64,000 nt of DNA. Source: Lutjanus erythropterus. Its lineage: Eukaryota > Chordata > Actinopteri > Lutjaniformes > Lutjanidae. The notes under the pieces were generated by a model. It made no database searches, was not told the origin of the DNA, and worked only from the letters and a program-made list of their open reading frames with translations. Position numbers and translations under genes: made by a program. The stretch covers positions 4,889,971 through 4,953,970 of the forward strand of contig CM034595.1 of assembly GCA_020091685.1 (NCBI GenBank), given 5' to 3'. Shown piece by piece: positions 14,459 through 27,500 of the stretch (positions are counted from its first letter, which is position 1; every line of letters starts with the position of its first letter).

Positions 14459-15602
14459 CATTCTTAGAAAGAAAGATGCTAAGTGAAACCTTAAAAGGTT
14501 CTTTTGCTTGTCTGTGTTTGGGTTCTGGTAGAACCTTTTATAAAGGTAGTGCTTGGAAGCCATTCAGAGAGTTCTACCTGTAAACCAACATAAAGAGTTA
14601 TGCCTAGAATCATCTGTGAAAGGTTCCACCCAGAACCCCCCTATGAGAAGTTCTACAGGTTCTACAGTTTTTTGGTATAATGATTCCACCCAGAACCCTC
14701 TCTGGGGGTTCTTTCCAGGACCAGTCCACAGGGTGTAACAAGATCCCATCCAGGGGGTTCTTATGATAACATTTTTATATACCTAGGGTTTTATCTAGAA
14801 CACAGTTAGGGGGTTCTTTCAACAATACTTTTGTATTCCAAGGGTTTTACCTAGAATCTACCAAGGGCTTCGACCAAGAACACTTTTGTTTTCCAAAGGT
14901 TTTATCTAGAACATAGTAAGGGGATTCTATGGATAACCATTTCATATTACAAGGGCTTTAACTAGAAGACAGTCAAGATGTTCTTGGGGAACCTTTTTAT
15001 ATTCCAAAGGTTTTCATCTAGAACCCACCCAGGGGTTCTGCCAAAAACCCTTTTGTGTTCCAAGAGTTTTATCTACAATGTAGTAATGCGATTCTATTGA
15101 GAACCTTTTAATATTCCAAGGGTTTTAACTAGGACACAATCAGGGGGTTTTATCTGGAACCCTTTTATATTCCAAAGGTTTTAATTAGAACACAGTCAGG
15201 ATGTTCTTTGGGAACTTTTTATATTCCAAAGGTTTTCATCTAGAACTCACCTAGGGGTTCTACCAAGAGCCCTTTTGTATTCCAAGGTTTTTATCTAGAA
15301 CATAGTCAAGGGATTCTATCAAGAACCTTTTTATATTCCCAGGGTTTTACCTTGAACCAATCTTATCTAGGGAGTTCTACTGAGAACCATTTTATGGTAC
15401 AAAAAACCCTTCATGAAAGAATTCTTCAAGGATTTTAGCAATCCTTTAAGAAAGGGTTCTCTGGATGAAAAGGGTTCTTAATGCAGTCATTAGTCTTACA
15501 AAGAACCCTTGACAAAGCTTTTTTTCTTCAAAAAAGGATTCTTCTGGGTAGGACCTCAGCCCTTCAAGAAGAATCCTTTTGGAACCCTTGTTTCTAAGAG
15601 TG
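14459..15602. mobile_element. TIR element with internal minisatellite, family F copy 1
   Basis: About 1.14 kb. The left end CATTCTTAGAAAGAAAG is the inverse of the right end CTTGTTTCTAAGAGTG. The interior is an imperfect tandem array of about 55-62 bp units built from TTTTATATTCCAAGGGTTTT, ATCTAGAACCC and GGGGTTCTACCAAGAACCC. It has no coding frame beyond chance. A second copy is at 37244-38073. Confidence 0.85.
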
Positions 15603-16793
15603 TATGAATAGTGTGAGAAATCGAATAAAATAAGGATCAAATATGTATTTCTGTTTCAACAACATTTGGCTGTAAACCCAGTCTTCTGTCTCATGAGGCC
15701 ACTAATGAAGAGTTCAGGTGAGGTTATGAGGACAACACAGATTAAGTGGCTTCAGGAAACAATGTAAAAACATTCCCCTGTGCGTCACATTGGTTTTTAT
15801 TTTGGCCCTTCGGCCGGTTCACCTGCTCTCCGTGACAGGAATGCTGATATTTAAGCCGAGCTGTTTGATGTTGTTCTCGCCCGTGATGATGGCCACTGCT
15901 GCACTCTGCATCACCGGCAAATCTCCTCTGGTTGACATCTTCATCCTCTTCTCTCTTTGTTTTTCCTCTTTTCCTTCTCTCCTCCCCTTCCTCCCTTCCA
16001 TCCCATCATTCTGCTCGGTCGCCTGTGAGCCTGGGAACCAGTCGCAGAGATCTCTGAGTGGACTGAGACATGTTTGCTGTAGCTGGCTTCATGTTCAGGC
16101 GCCTCACAGTCACGGGGAGAGTTCTCATTTCCTGCAATCAGTCACAGTTTGCAGTTAATAATTTGTGAAGAATGTGTAAGAAATGACTCCTTCAGGCTCA
16201 TTCAGACTTGATTGACAGCATAAACAAGATTCTGTCTAACACTGATATGATGACAGAGTAAACTGAAGTGTGCACAATGTGAGACTGTGACAAGGGAAAA
16301 CCATCACTACCCTTTCTATCTGCAGAATAATAATTAGGATATTGAAAAGGTAAGATTCAAACTTAGACGTCTTACTAATATAATTTCATGTTATATTTAT
16401 ATTTCATTTATATTATAGTATTGAAGAAGCAGATGGTGATAGACAGAGGGTTTGTCCAAGTGCCTGCCAAGTGTTTTTTGAAAGTGCCTGCCCTTTTCCA
16501 AACAGTTTCCAAAGATGACTTCCCTCACATGGTTCTGTATAACAAACCATCTGGCCTGTCAGGTTAGTGAAATTTGAGCCCAACAATAGCAAGAGCGGCT
16601 CTTACCAAGTACACATCGGTTCCCATTGTTCGTATCAAAGACTTGTGTAAAAAAGTTTTAGTGGTCACACGGGTCATCTCAGAGAGAAATAAAAACTGTG
16701 AATGACTTTATGACGGATCGGTGATTTTATGGTCTGGATCCTGGATGAAATGATGCTGATGAATGAATTAACCATGCTAACTGCCAGTTGATA

Positions 16794-16819
16794 TTTTTCT
16801 TTGGGCTCACCCAAAGAAA
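16794..16819. repeat. Perfect short hairpin
   Basis: Arms TTTTCTTTGGG and CCCAAAGAAAA are perfect inverse complements of 11 bp around the loop CTCA. It probably belongs to a decayed transposon that runs on towards 16910. Confidence 0.8.
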
Positions 16820-17906
16820 ACCTTGGTTGACCACGATTCTACCTACTCTTCAGCCGATCAGTTGGTCAAAGGAGAGAAAATTGCATGCTATCCCTAGATC
16901 GGTGATTCCCAAAGTGTTGGCCACGGCCCACTGGTGGACTGTTAGGGCCATGCTCTCCACTGAAATATTTAGGATTATTTTTAAAAAATTAATCAGAAGT
17001 AATAAAACAAAGCCATGGGAGTTGTGATTAAAGTTTTGGGTGGGTCCCGCCTTTTGACCCTTTCTTTTTCATGTGAACCTATATCATTTACCTTCAGGAC
17101 ATGTCTGTCAAGTAAATTTACATACACCAACATTAGTAAGTTAGTTATTTAGATTAGAAAGTGACAAGTGAATTAACCAATCACATTTTGATATATAGTG
17201 GGACCAAAAAAAACAACCAGTTAGGCTTTCCTGAAGTCCAGCCCTGTCTTCCTTGTAATCTAGAGTAAGCAGACGAGGCTGACGCTGTCGCTAGGTGGCT
17301 AGCTTGATAGCGCTGCCTTTCTTAAGGCGGGCTTTTGTAGCGTAGTGGAGGATCTGCAAAGGACCGTATTATTTTGGAGACTGACATTGCGTTTGTCCCT
17401 GTGACATGTGACAGCTACACAGCTGCCTATGGCTCGTTCCTAGAAAAATCTTTTGTCCTTTTGGTGTGTCTGGCTGAATTGAAATCCCCTAGCTCTAACA
17501 GTCGCGGTTCACTGCTGTTAGCCTCCCAATCTAGCCTTTAATCTCCATGAAATTGAAAGCTTAATTTGCAGCCGCTTCTCCTGCCAGATAAAAAACAAAA
17601 ACACTAATCAGTCAACTTCATCAGTCCAGTGAATAAAGGGAAAGTGAAAATATTGGAAAAATCTTCTTCCTTTTAAGTGAATCTTTTTTTGCAGATCAGA
17701 TACTGTTCAAGTTTTTGACTGAATTCTTGAAGACGTGGATTTTAGATAAGATAAGAAACCGAAGCCTGAAAATCCACATACTTACCACATAAAAGCATTA
17801 GCTGCTGGGCAGAGCAGAACAATCCAAATCTGTCACTTTTTCTACAACAGGATCAGGCTGAGCATCTCTGAGTCATAGCCTGAGGTTACAGCAGGTCCCT
17901 GGGGGA

Positions 17907-17914
17907 GTGTGTGT

Positions 17915-17962
<48 letters not shown>
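17907..17962. repeat. (GT)n microsatellite
   Basis: About 27 GT units with one interruption near the left end. Confidence 0.97.
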
Positions 17963-17964
<2 letters not shown>

Positions 17965-18150
17965 CTGCCTGCACGGTTTCATATATCATTGAGTGTGGAT
18001 CCGGGTGGAGCTTAGACAAAGAGGTGGCATTCAACCTCCTCCCCTGAGGAAACCCAGCTCTGATGGGGGAGAGGATGGGGACAGACAGATCTTTCATATG
18101 ACTCCTCCCCCCTACGTGAATGTCCATTGATCTGCCCTTGATCTTCATGT

Positions 18151-18152
<2 letters not shown>

Positions 18153-18218
<66 letters not shown>
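18153..18218. repeat. (CA)n microsatellite, about 33 units
   Basis: CA units directly visible. It is inverted relative to the (GT)n tract 190 bp to the left. Confidence 0.98.
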
Positions 18219-18221
<3 letters not shown>

Positions 18222-20497
18222 TAATGACTCCATTTCCCTTGATGTCTCACCTCTCTCCTCCCTCCTTGACCTCTCTGATCCGCTCACTGACTCCCATCAT
18301 CTCATTCACAGCTTCTTTTTCCCGTCGTCTGTCTCCTGATCCTCGTCTGTCTCAGTCCTTCCTGCATCATTCCCCATTTTTTCAGTTTCTTTCCTCTCAG
18401 TGGTTTATGTGCTGTCTTGCTCTGTCTCAGTCTTTTCTCAGTGCTCAGGGCTGCAGAATAATCCCCTTTGTGATTTCCCACTCTTGTCTTTTGTCTTGGC
18501 TTTGGCATTGCTGTCTTTATCCACCATGACTCTCCAATTCCAGGCCAGATTGAGTGCTATACTGAAGCATAGCATCTCCTGAGCACCAACCACTGGAGCG
18601 CAAATAATATTATGTGTTTTATTACTGTATTATTACTGTTTTTAGGCAAAAAATGCATTATTTTCACCATCCAGGAAGTTTTCCTTAAAGTGATGTTTGT
18701 AGCAAATGAGCGAGGGTTGCAAATTGTGTGCTAATGGATCATTTGTAACATTAATGATCAATTAGTTGATTTATCATGCTAAAAAATGCATAAAAATAGT
18801 GCATTCCCTCCACAGCAATTTATTGCATATTCTTTGGCAGCAATGCATGAGACATATTAAGACATAATAGAGGACTATATATTAAACACATATAATTGAG
18901 TATCAGATAACATGTAGTGTGCTCTTATAAAAATGGTTTCTGCTGCATTTGTACCTTATTTGAGTGTAGAACAACTGAATTTTATGTCATTAATCAATCT
19001 TGACATGAACATTAACTTGCATTATTATAAACATTTAGTGATTCTTTTTTTTTGCCAAATTTATATTATATTATTGTTAAAAGAATAGATTGTATTACAG
19101 TGAAAATTAATAAGGTTTGGCTTGTTGGTGTGTTCAAGTGCAGGTGGAAAAATCAGACCTTTAAGACTTGCGAGAGGCTAATGTGGGATGCCACCAAACT
19201 TTTGTTTTCCCCAAGTCCATGTGTGCTTATTGTTTGTCTTCTGGGTTTGAGTTCTTGATCACACAGATGTGATAAAATGAGATGCTGTTACTCAGCTGAG
19301 TCCTTCATCCTGGATCTAAAAATAATAGTATGGTTTCATAAAGCAGTTTTCAGAAGCTTGGCTAAATCTGCATTCATTTATGTATTGTTGTGTTTGAATA
19401 ATTATCCCTGTGGTGAGTTACAGCAGGAAAGCAGTGAAAAGGTAATTAGTAAAAGTTGAGCTTATACAGAGATGACCATATAAAGCTAATCAATACTTTG
19501 ATTAGAGAAATGGGTCTATAAAAAAGATGTGATTCATGCTTGACTGTGCAGCTCCCCCTTTTTTTTTTTTTTTAAAAAACATCTTTCAGCTCATTGTTTT
19601 AGTTGTATGGCCTGAGCTTCAGTCTCACTTTCACTGCTCTCATCTGCATTTTTTCCAATACAGCAAGCCACTGTTTTCAGCAGAGAGATAAACTGACTAT
19701 TTGCTACATGCCCATCATCCATAGACTGTATGATAAATAGTGTGTGAAGGCCACCTTTCAAACCTACAGGTGTGAGAATTTAATTCTAGAAATGTGTTTT
19801 TTTTACTTCAGTCCTGGATGAATCTCACACAACAAACAAACAAGTAGCAGATGACCTTGTAAATATCTCGGCCCATGCTTTGGAATCCCATCATCTTTTA
19901 AAAGACTGAGATGGGGACACGTATGACGTGATGATGGTGTTTTCCTTCATGTATCAGTTAATCACAAGATCTACTACCAGTAATCTGCTTCCAGCGTCAG
20001 CCTGTCAAATGCCAGTGAGCGTGTATATTTACGTGTGTGTGTGAATGGCGGAGGGAGCTCTCTCTCGTCTGGGGTCGAGTCATGAGGTCACCATATTACA
20101 GCTGTTCAGCTCAGGCCTGGCACACACAAGAGGATCATATTGCATAACAAAGACACAAATCCATATTTGTTTTTATTATGCGGCAGAAGAACAAGAGAAT
20201 GATGTAGAAAACACAACAAATGATGCATTATTTTTAAATGATTTTGTTATTTGCTTAATATTCTTGCATCCATGTTTATCATCAGATACCAGTTAATAAA
20301 CTAGATTTGACTTAAAATGTGTGCAACCTATGTGATTGTGAGTCATCAATGTATAAGATCCACAGATGGAACTAACATAGTGCTCATAGATGCAATCATG
20401 CAGATAATCGTATTAAAATAACTGTAATGCAAATGTGGTACAGTATGTACAAGAGCGAGTGCAGATCATGTGATTTTACATCCTGGTTGTCTCTCAG

Positions 20498-20734
20498 GTG
20501 ATCGAGTCTCTGGGGATCATGATCTACAAGGCCCTGGATTACGGGCTGAAGGAGAACGAGGAGCGGGAGCTCAGCCCTCCTCTGGAGCAACTCATCGACC
20601 TCATGACCAACATGGCCGAGGCCGAGAAGGACGCCTGCCCCGACGAAGGCTACGAGGCCACAGAGGAAGAGGACGAGGCAGACGATGACCCTGACAGCAT
20701 CTCCAGTGTTCATGGCTACAGAGACATCCTCAAG
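20498..20734 (+). CDS. spire1: spire1 exon: KIND domain, first visible part
   Basis: 79 codons, phase 0 at both ends, acceptor ctctcag and donor gttggt. It begins [20 protein letters not shown], a highly conserved part of the Spire KIND domain. KIND is a catalytically dead kinase-like fold that binds the C-terminal tail of FMN-family formins. The second half is acidic ([12 protein letters not shown]), probably a surface loop. The exon is clearly richer in G+C than its flanks. Confidence 0.95.
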
Positions 20735-21531
20735 GTTGGTGCAGTAGCTGAGCAACTGACTGTGGATTATCAAACGTGTTATTTTAATTTGTCTCCATAT
20801 TGTCAAAGACAACTGATTTTAATGCAGCTGTCATGTGTTTAAATGTTAATTTGTAAAAGGTTTAAGTTACTGATCAGGTTGTTGATTAACTACTACACTG
20901 TAAAAAAAAAGTAGGTGAGACAACTTAAAATTTCAAGATAACGTACTACAATGGATTTTTGAGTTTTGAGCCTGAGCATTTACCTCTCTTTGGATAAGCC
21001 TGAAGTTGAATTTTAGAAACAAACAAAAAAAACAAAAATTGGTCACAGTGAGCTGTGAAACTGATTTATCTTTTTTTAGTGCCTGAAAAATTAAATAGTT
21101 TTAGTTAAAAATGTAAAAAAAATGAACATTTTCTTTCACTTCAATGACTTTACTCAGTATTTTTTAAATACAATTGTTTGAGTTTCTAAAATTTCAAAGC
21201 TTTAAGTTTATCTGAAGAAGAAAAGTAACTTAAGAATATAAAGTATGAAGAAGCTTAAAATGGAAGTACAGTCCTTGGCTGAATGTAATCCACTGATAAA
21301 TTTCCAGGAACAGATGATATCAGCGAGGTTGGCTGTTCAGGAAAAGACGTGTGTGAGAAAATGAAAATGTTAAACACGTTTCTGAACACACAGATTACGA
21401 CCACGGTGCAGCCTGGCTGCAGGCCTCACCCTCGCCAGGAGTCATGCATCTCCGCTGTCCGATGGAGCACAGAGTCACTGTGTCAGTCCTCACATGGCCT
21501 CACACTGTTTACATAATGACCACAGGCCAAG

Positions 21532-21599
<68 letters not shown>

Positions 21600-24500
21600 G
21601 GCTCCAAGAAGATGTGTGTGAGCAGTGTGGCAGTCTGGCGGGGCTGACGGCGAGCTAGCTGTCGGCTCCGATTCTTCTCTTGTCTCTGTGTTTTTCACCC
21701 AAAGACTATCCACTCTGTGTGCTCCTTCAGCTTACCTTTTGTCCTACTGTACTCATCATAGCTGACACAGAAAACACTATTTACTGTTTTTAACTCAGTG
21801 CCACATTTATTCACTTAATGTAACTGTTTGCAGTGCACTTGTACTTATCCTGGATACAGCATGTCCTATTATTCCTGCTCGTGTGTGAGGACGTGGGCAG
21901 GATGAAGCTTATTGTCTGGCATTTTCTGCGTTTAGTGAAACTGTCTCTAACTGGAATGCCGTCTGGACAAATGGACGCCAAGAGCATGCCAAGCAATGGC
22001 CCAGCGTACCTTCTGTTCCTCTGAGAGAGACAAGGACATTCTGTCATCACTGTTGTTCAGCAGCATGGCTCACCTCGGGCATAGTTGTCTGAATTCACCA
22101 GGCAATAACAGTTGTTTACAAAAGTCTGCAAATGTTTTTTGGGGGGGGTTCAGTTTTTATGCAATGTCCTTCAGATCCTTTATCCAGGCTTCATGGTTGG
22201 ACATCACCCATTTCATATTGCAGATGTGCAGGGGAGACTTGGCAAAGTGCAGATATAGTGTATACTTGAGATCAGAAAAAGGTTTGTTTTGTTGTTGGTT
22301 CAGACAAAAAACTGGGAGTAAAAATTAAGAATCAGATACAGTCAATTTGTTTCTGAAAGGTCAAAACTGTCATGTAGACGGCTGCACAACTGACCCTTCC
22401 GGAGTCCCGCCCCTCTTTGCTCCTGTAACAGTTGAGTAAACTTGTTACCCAGTGGAACCTCATTGAAAGTTCTCCTTTCCTGTTTCCTGTATTTCCCATG
22501 TGCTCGACTCATCTGTGTTGAAAAGAAATCCAAAATCTGAGGATGGTTAAAAGTTCATGAGGTGTTCATGAGGGACCTGTAAAAGATATTCATGTACAAT
22601 ATATATAGTAGCAAAACTCTAACTAGCTGATTGATGTAGATCAGCTAGCTTGTTAATTAGCATTTTGTAGAGAACAAAATGCTACCTAATTAGCTTGCTC
22701 AACTGTTACGGAGCACAGAGAGAAAATGGGTGGGACTAAGGGTAATTTAATCAAAATATTATCGAAATTGCAATATGTAAGTGCAATATCCAAATTGCAG
22801 AAGCTGCAAAGGGAAATTGTGTGAGAAAACAGCATTACAATGAAGTAATGTACTACTGCAGAGATGTCCTGACCTATAAATATCATTTAAGAAAACATGT
22901 TTATATAAGTATATATAAATAAATAAAATTGCAAAAATGCAAAAATGATAATTCCCATTAATTGCAAATCATATCACATTCGAGATATCTGTCAAAATAA
23001 TCCTAATATGACATTTTTTGACCATATTATTTATCTGTAGTTAATCGACAGAAAATTAATCGCAAACATTTTGATAATCAATAAAGCCTTTGAATACTTT
23101 CCAGGAAAATTCCTTGAGCACAGCTTCTGAAATTTAATTTTACATCTGTAATTTGAATTTCTTTGGGTATAAACAACAAATAACCCCCCCCCCAAAAAAA
23201 AAAAAAAAATCAGAATTCCATGACATTTTATAGACCAAGTAATTCAGTCATTTATCCAGGAAATAACTGGCACATTAACTGATAATGAAAAGAAACATGA
23301 CATGCTGTCCTGACTCCCCTTTGAATTGTCCCGTCTCTCAGGCAGTCCTTGATGTTGCGAGTCTCGGCGTGTCCTCAGTTGACCAACACTTGTTTTGTAG
23401 CATTGTTGCCTAACAAAACCAGCATGCAAATTATCATCATACTTTTAGAAAGCAGATAGTGTAGATAAAACACTGAGGACACCCAACATGGCTGCCAGAG
23501 GGTGCTTTACATAACCTGAAATCCCCTTGTTGAGTATGTGATAGTAATACCAAAATAACATGGCTGTTAACATCCATTGGTTAAAAAACATATTGTATTG
23601 CACTTGATGAATTTTTCTCAATAATTTCCCTGTCATGTTTTCCTTGTGTACTAAAAGTCTGTCTGCTTCTCTGTCTCCCTTGTAGCTGTGCACGTCTCAT
23701 CTGCCCAGCCTATCAGATGCCCCCAGTCACTACCAGGCAGTGTGTCGGGCTCTGTACACAGAAACCAGGGAGCTGCGCACTTTCCTGGAGAAGATCAAGA
23801 GTGCCAAAGAGGTGGGTCCTCCTCCTCCTCATCATCATCATCATCTTGGCTGTGGGCTCGTCCTGCTCTTTTTTTCTAGACACATTAATTGTAGTAAAAG
23901 CCATCAGACCTGTGTTTTAGTTACGCATTACAGAGGAAAACATGAGGAACATGAGGTTGAGTATGACGAATGCTTAAACTCTTGCTTAATAGCAGCAGTC
24001 TCATTCAAAGACACTCCCTCTGCTCTCCTCTAATGAAAGGTTACAGGATGATCACTGACCTTTACATCAGGGACATAACGAGGCGTCACACTAGAAAATT
24101 TAGCACCGTGACCTTACACCCCCTCCACACACCTCATAATTAACATGACTCTCACTCTCAGTGGGTGCCATGGACAGTGTTGGCAGGGGTCACGTTAGTA
24201 TTGTGAAAGTGATGGTTCATATGGTGACAGTCGTTCATATGCAAAGACAAATAACTGCACATCAGACACACACAAACACACACACACACAGGCTACAGTC
24301 TTTGGTGATTCTGCTTATGTTAACCAAATAGTAGTTATACAGTGTTAAACAATAGTGAAAATAGTAGGTACAACTTAACGTAAAGGAACAATATGTAGCA
24401 ATTACACACACAAAAATGAGAATAGCAGTCTAAATAGCTACTTGGAGCCATAGACTGTATATTAAATAGGTTTAAATTCTGTTAAATGTATCATCTATGG

Positions 24501-27500
24501 TTGAAGCAAGTAGTTTCCCCCTGCCTCACATTTCCAGACTCAGGGAGAACTCTGCAGGCTGCAGGAACACTGCAGGAGTGCAGGATGCGTACAACATCGC
24601 TAATTGACAATATCAAACAAGGTCAAGTCCTCCACTGTAAGCTGATCAGCTTATATAAGCCTGTTTTCCTGAAAACAAAAGTCCACTGTTTAACCATTAT
24701 AAACATCTACGCCTTTGGCATTTCTTACGACTCACAAACAGACACGTCAATTGGTGAACATTCAGCATAAATTTTATGTCTAAATGATGTGAAACGGGCA
24801 AAAAAACATTCATTCTGGCCCAGAATAAAAATTTCAAAGGAGGACACCACAGCTGTGGTGTTGATGAATATATTACAGATTTCTCCTTTTTTTCTTCTTC
24901 TTCTCCTGTGTTGCATCAATGAACATTAATTTAATCTAAGACACGTTCTAGCCCGAGTTTAGGAAAACTACTTTTAAAATAAGTAAATCTGGATTTAAAA
25001 TTAAGCAGAGCTCTGTTGCACAATTAAAAACGAATCTTCATTTATTACCCTCTATCTATAGTTTATAGATGTAAATATGTTTATGGTTTAAATTTAAACT
25101 GTTTTAATATTGATCCAGAATTAAAGTTTTTTGCAACATTATTTAAAGTTAAATCATGATTTAATCTGGTTTAAAAATGAATCCTTGTTGGTGCAGCCTA
25201 AGCCTTTAAAGAAGACAGTCAGGCTGTGGTTGTATGATGTCAGTGTTTTTTTCTGCTTCTGTGTATAAAAGGTTCACATGAGGAAACCAACAGGGCATAA
25301 ACATCATATTCGAGTGAGCCATCTTGCATATTTCAGTAATAAACCATTGCTTCTGCGGGGAAGGCCTGATGTGTAGCATGTAATAGGCATGGACTCTTCA
25401 GAGAGACACAGAGACATGGAGACAGAGGGCGGTCAGACAGCCGTGTTTCCTGTGTGACAGAGCAGAGGCGCTCAGCTGATGAAGAAAGGCATCCGTGGTA
25501 ATGACCGAGGATAAAGAGATGAATGGACACATCAATGCACACAGCCTATATTCCTGAAGCTATGACATAACACACAATAACTCTGACTAACAGCCGCATC
25601 TTTTTATGCATCACTCATTGAGCATAACATGTAAAAATAACCTGACACGTGTCACGTGTAAACTGTTTACACCAAATGTGCATCCATTCATTTTATGCTA
25701 AATATCTGGTCTGTGCATAAAATATCACACAGAGAAAAAAGTCAAATTGCTAATTGGCTGCAAGCAAAACCATACAAATAGCCATTTTTTCTTGATTTGG
25801 GTACACATGGACTGAATACAGGTACTGTTTGACTGGATATGTTTTGATTCTACTTGGTACTGGGTTGTTCTGTTCAATGAGGGTAGAGTGGTATTGAGTA
25901 CTAATACAAAGCCCTAATTTTTAGGGACGTAAATCCCAAGTTTCATCATGATACAATATTATGTAGATTTTTAACAACAATAGAGTATTTTCTGACACCA
26001 TAAAATCTGCCACAAAACAATTTTGATTCAATTCAATTCAGTTCAAGGGCCTGTGATTAATATGAAAATATATCATATACCCAACTAACACAGATAGTTA
26101 GAGATGAGGTTTGCACCCCTTTCTTTTCTCCTTTTGGCCTTAAAAAACCCAACACAGATATAATTAAAATTAATTGTAACCACTAAAATTTACTTGAACT
26201 TTGCTCAGCTAACACACATAAAGCATGCTAACAACAAGAACATTTAACAAAAGTATAAAACTGCTCTCCGTCTGACTTATTAACAAAACAATTGATTTTT
26301 GCTAGTCACCATTATTAACCTAAGCCTATGGCATTTTACATTGCATAAATTAGCCTAGTGGCTAGTGGACCTCTCCTCTAAGTTACTCATAGCTCAACAA
26401 ATAACAGTTATTAGCCTATTTATACTTTTCTTACTCACCTAAAAGTTAGTGAGTTTGCACCAAAAAATCTTACAGAATTTTTTAAAATTACATTTTTGAA
26501 GGTGATGATAATATTTTTGTGATAATATTAATTTGCATTTTGAGGTAATTTAGGTTACATAGCTTATTTAGCCTTTGCCTGCTTGTTATTGTCTGTCTAG
26601 TGCAGTGCTTCCCAAACTTTTTCTGGCATGCCCCCCTTCAGAAACCAAAAACAGTTTACGCTCCCCCACATCCCACAATTATTGTCAATCATTAACAATA
26701 ATTGGTAACTGCTAAAAAAAAAAGATTCGAAATGAATCAGTAAACTCTTGATTGTTTATTTCCCCTGCATAAATCGTATTACTTTTACTTTATATCACTC
26801 TATATTTCTCCCCTGGTCACCCCCCCCACAGTGACTCTGCCAACCTCTCAAAAATAAACACTGGAGTAAAAAGACTAAATCTGTTCTTTTTACAGTTTTC
26901 TGGGATGAAAGTGGTCAAACTTGACAATAGTGAGTACAAGGACAAAGAAGCAGCTATCAGCAGCTTTCATACAAACTGGCCAAGTGTACGTCACTAGTGT
27001 TGTAATATCCAAACAGTGTGATGCAGCCGTGCAGTGTGTGGATGACAGGCCGTGCTCTCACACCCTGCCACCTGACAGGTTGAAGTGGGTCACTGTGAAG
27101 ATGGACTGACATGTTTGTTGTTGTCACATGTAGATGATAATATCTGCAGACATGCTGACTCATTCTGCCAAAAATGCTGAGTTCAGGTTCTCACTGCTGA
27201 TAGTCAGACAGGCATGATTCATGTGGGTCCTATTCTCTACTCGCACGCTGTAGTGTGACGTATCTGTTTTACGAGCTGCACATCAGTTCACTTCCTGTCA
27301 GTGTTACCTTCACTTACAACATTAGTGATTTTTCATCCTTAAGTTTGTTACTTCAGTTTTCACAGATAGCTTGATACATGTTGTAGCAATATTTACCCTT
27401 CGGTTTTGTATAAAATGTTTTTGAACATTTTGATAATCAAGTCTTTGTCTTAGATAACCGTTAGCAACATTAACAAGCCAGCTAGCATCTCATCATCATT

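Larger units (their letters stand above)
1..20497 (+). other. Upstream noncoding DNA, probably spire1 intron 1
   Basis: No exon with supporting splice sites and a family match was found, and no CpG island is evident. Content is AT-rich sequence with transposon relics (650-990, 1770-2350, 9083-9866, 11760-11940, 12655-13500, 14459-15602), microsatellites and simple arrays. The first visible exon starts in phase 0 in the middle of KIND, so an upstream coding exon must exist beyond this stretch or be unrecognised within it. 15790-16160 is non-repetitive and GC-richer. Confidence 0.6.
20735..23685 (+). other. spire1 intron
   Basis: No coding sequence. It holds a (CA)n tract (21534-21597), a half copy of the 45548-45962 MITE (22388-22540), a family A repeat (22738-23070) and a poly-C/poly-A run (23183-23209). 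Confidence 0.8.

Noticed and set aside
14459..15602. CRISPR-like array
   Set aside because: The repeats are contiguous and diverged, without unique spacers, and lie between transposon ends in vertebrate DNA.
15790..16158. 122-codon + strand open frame as a gene
   Set aside because: No recognisable domain; it ends in pyrimidine-rich DNA that explains the Leu/Ser/Pro composition. Kept only as a possible noncoding element.
17873..18287. - strand open frames with long cysteine-valine runs
   Set aside because: They are translations of the (GT)n and (CA)n tracts and have no protein signal.
20396..20812. 138-codon - strand open frame opposite the KIND exon
   Set aside because: It is the antisense shadow of the conserved spire1 exon.
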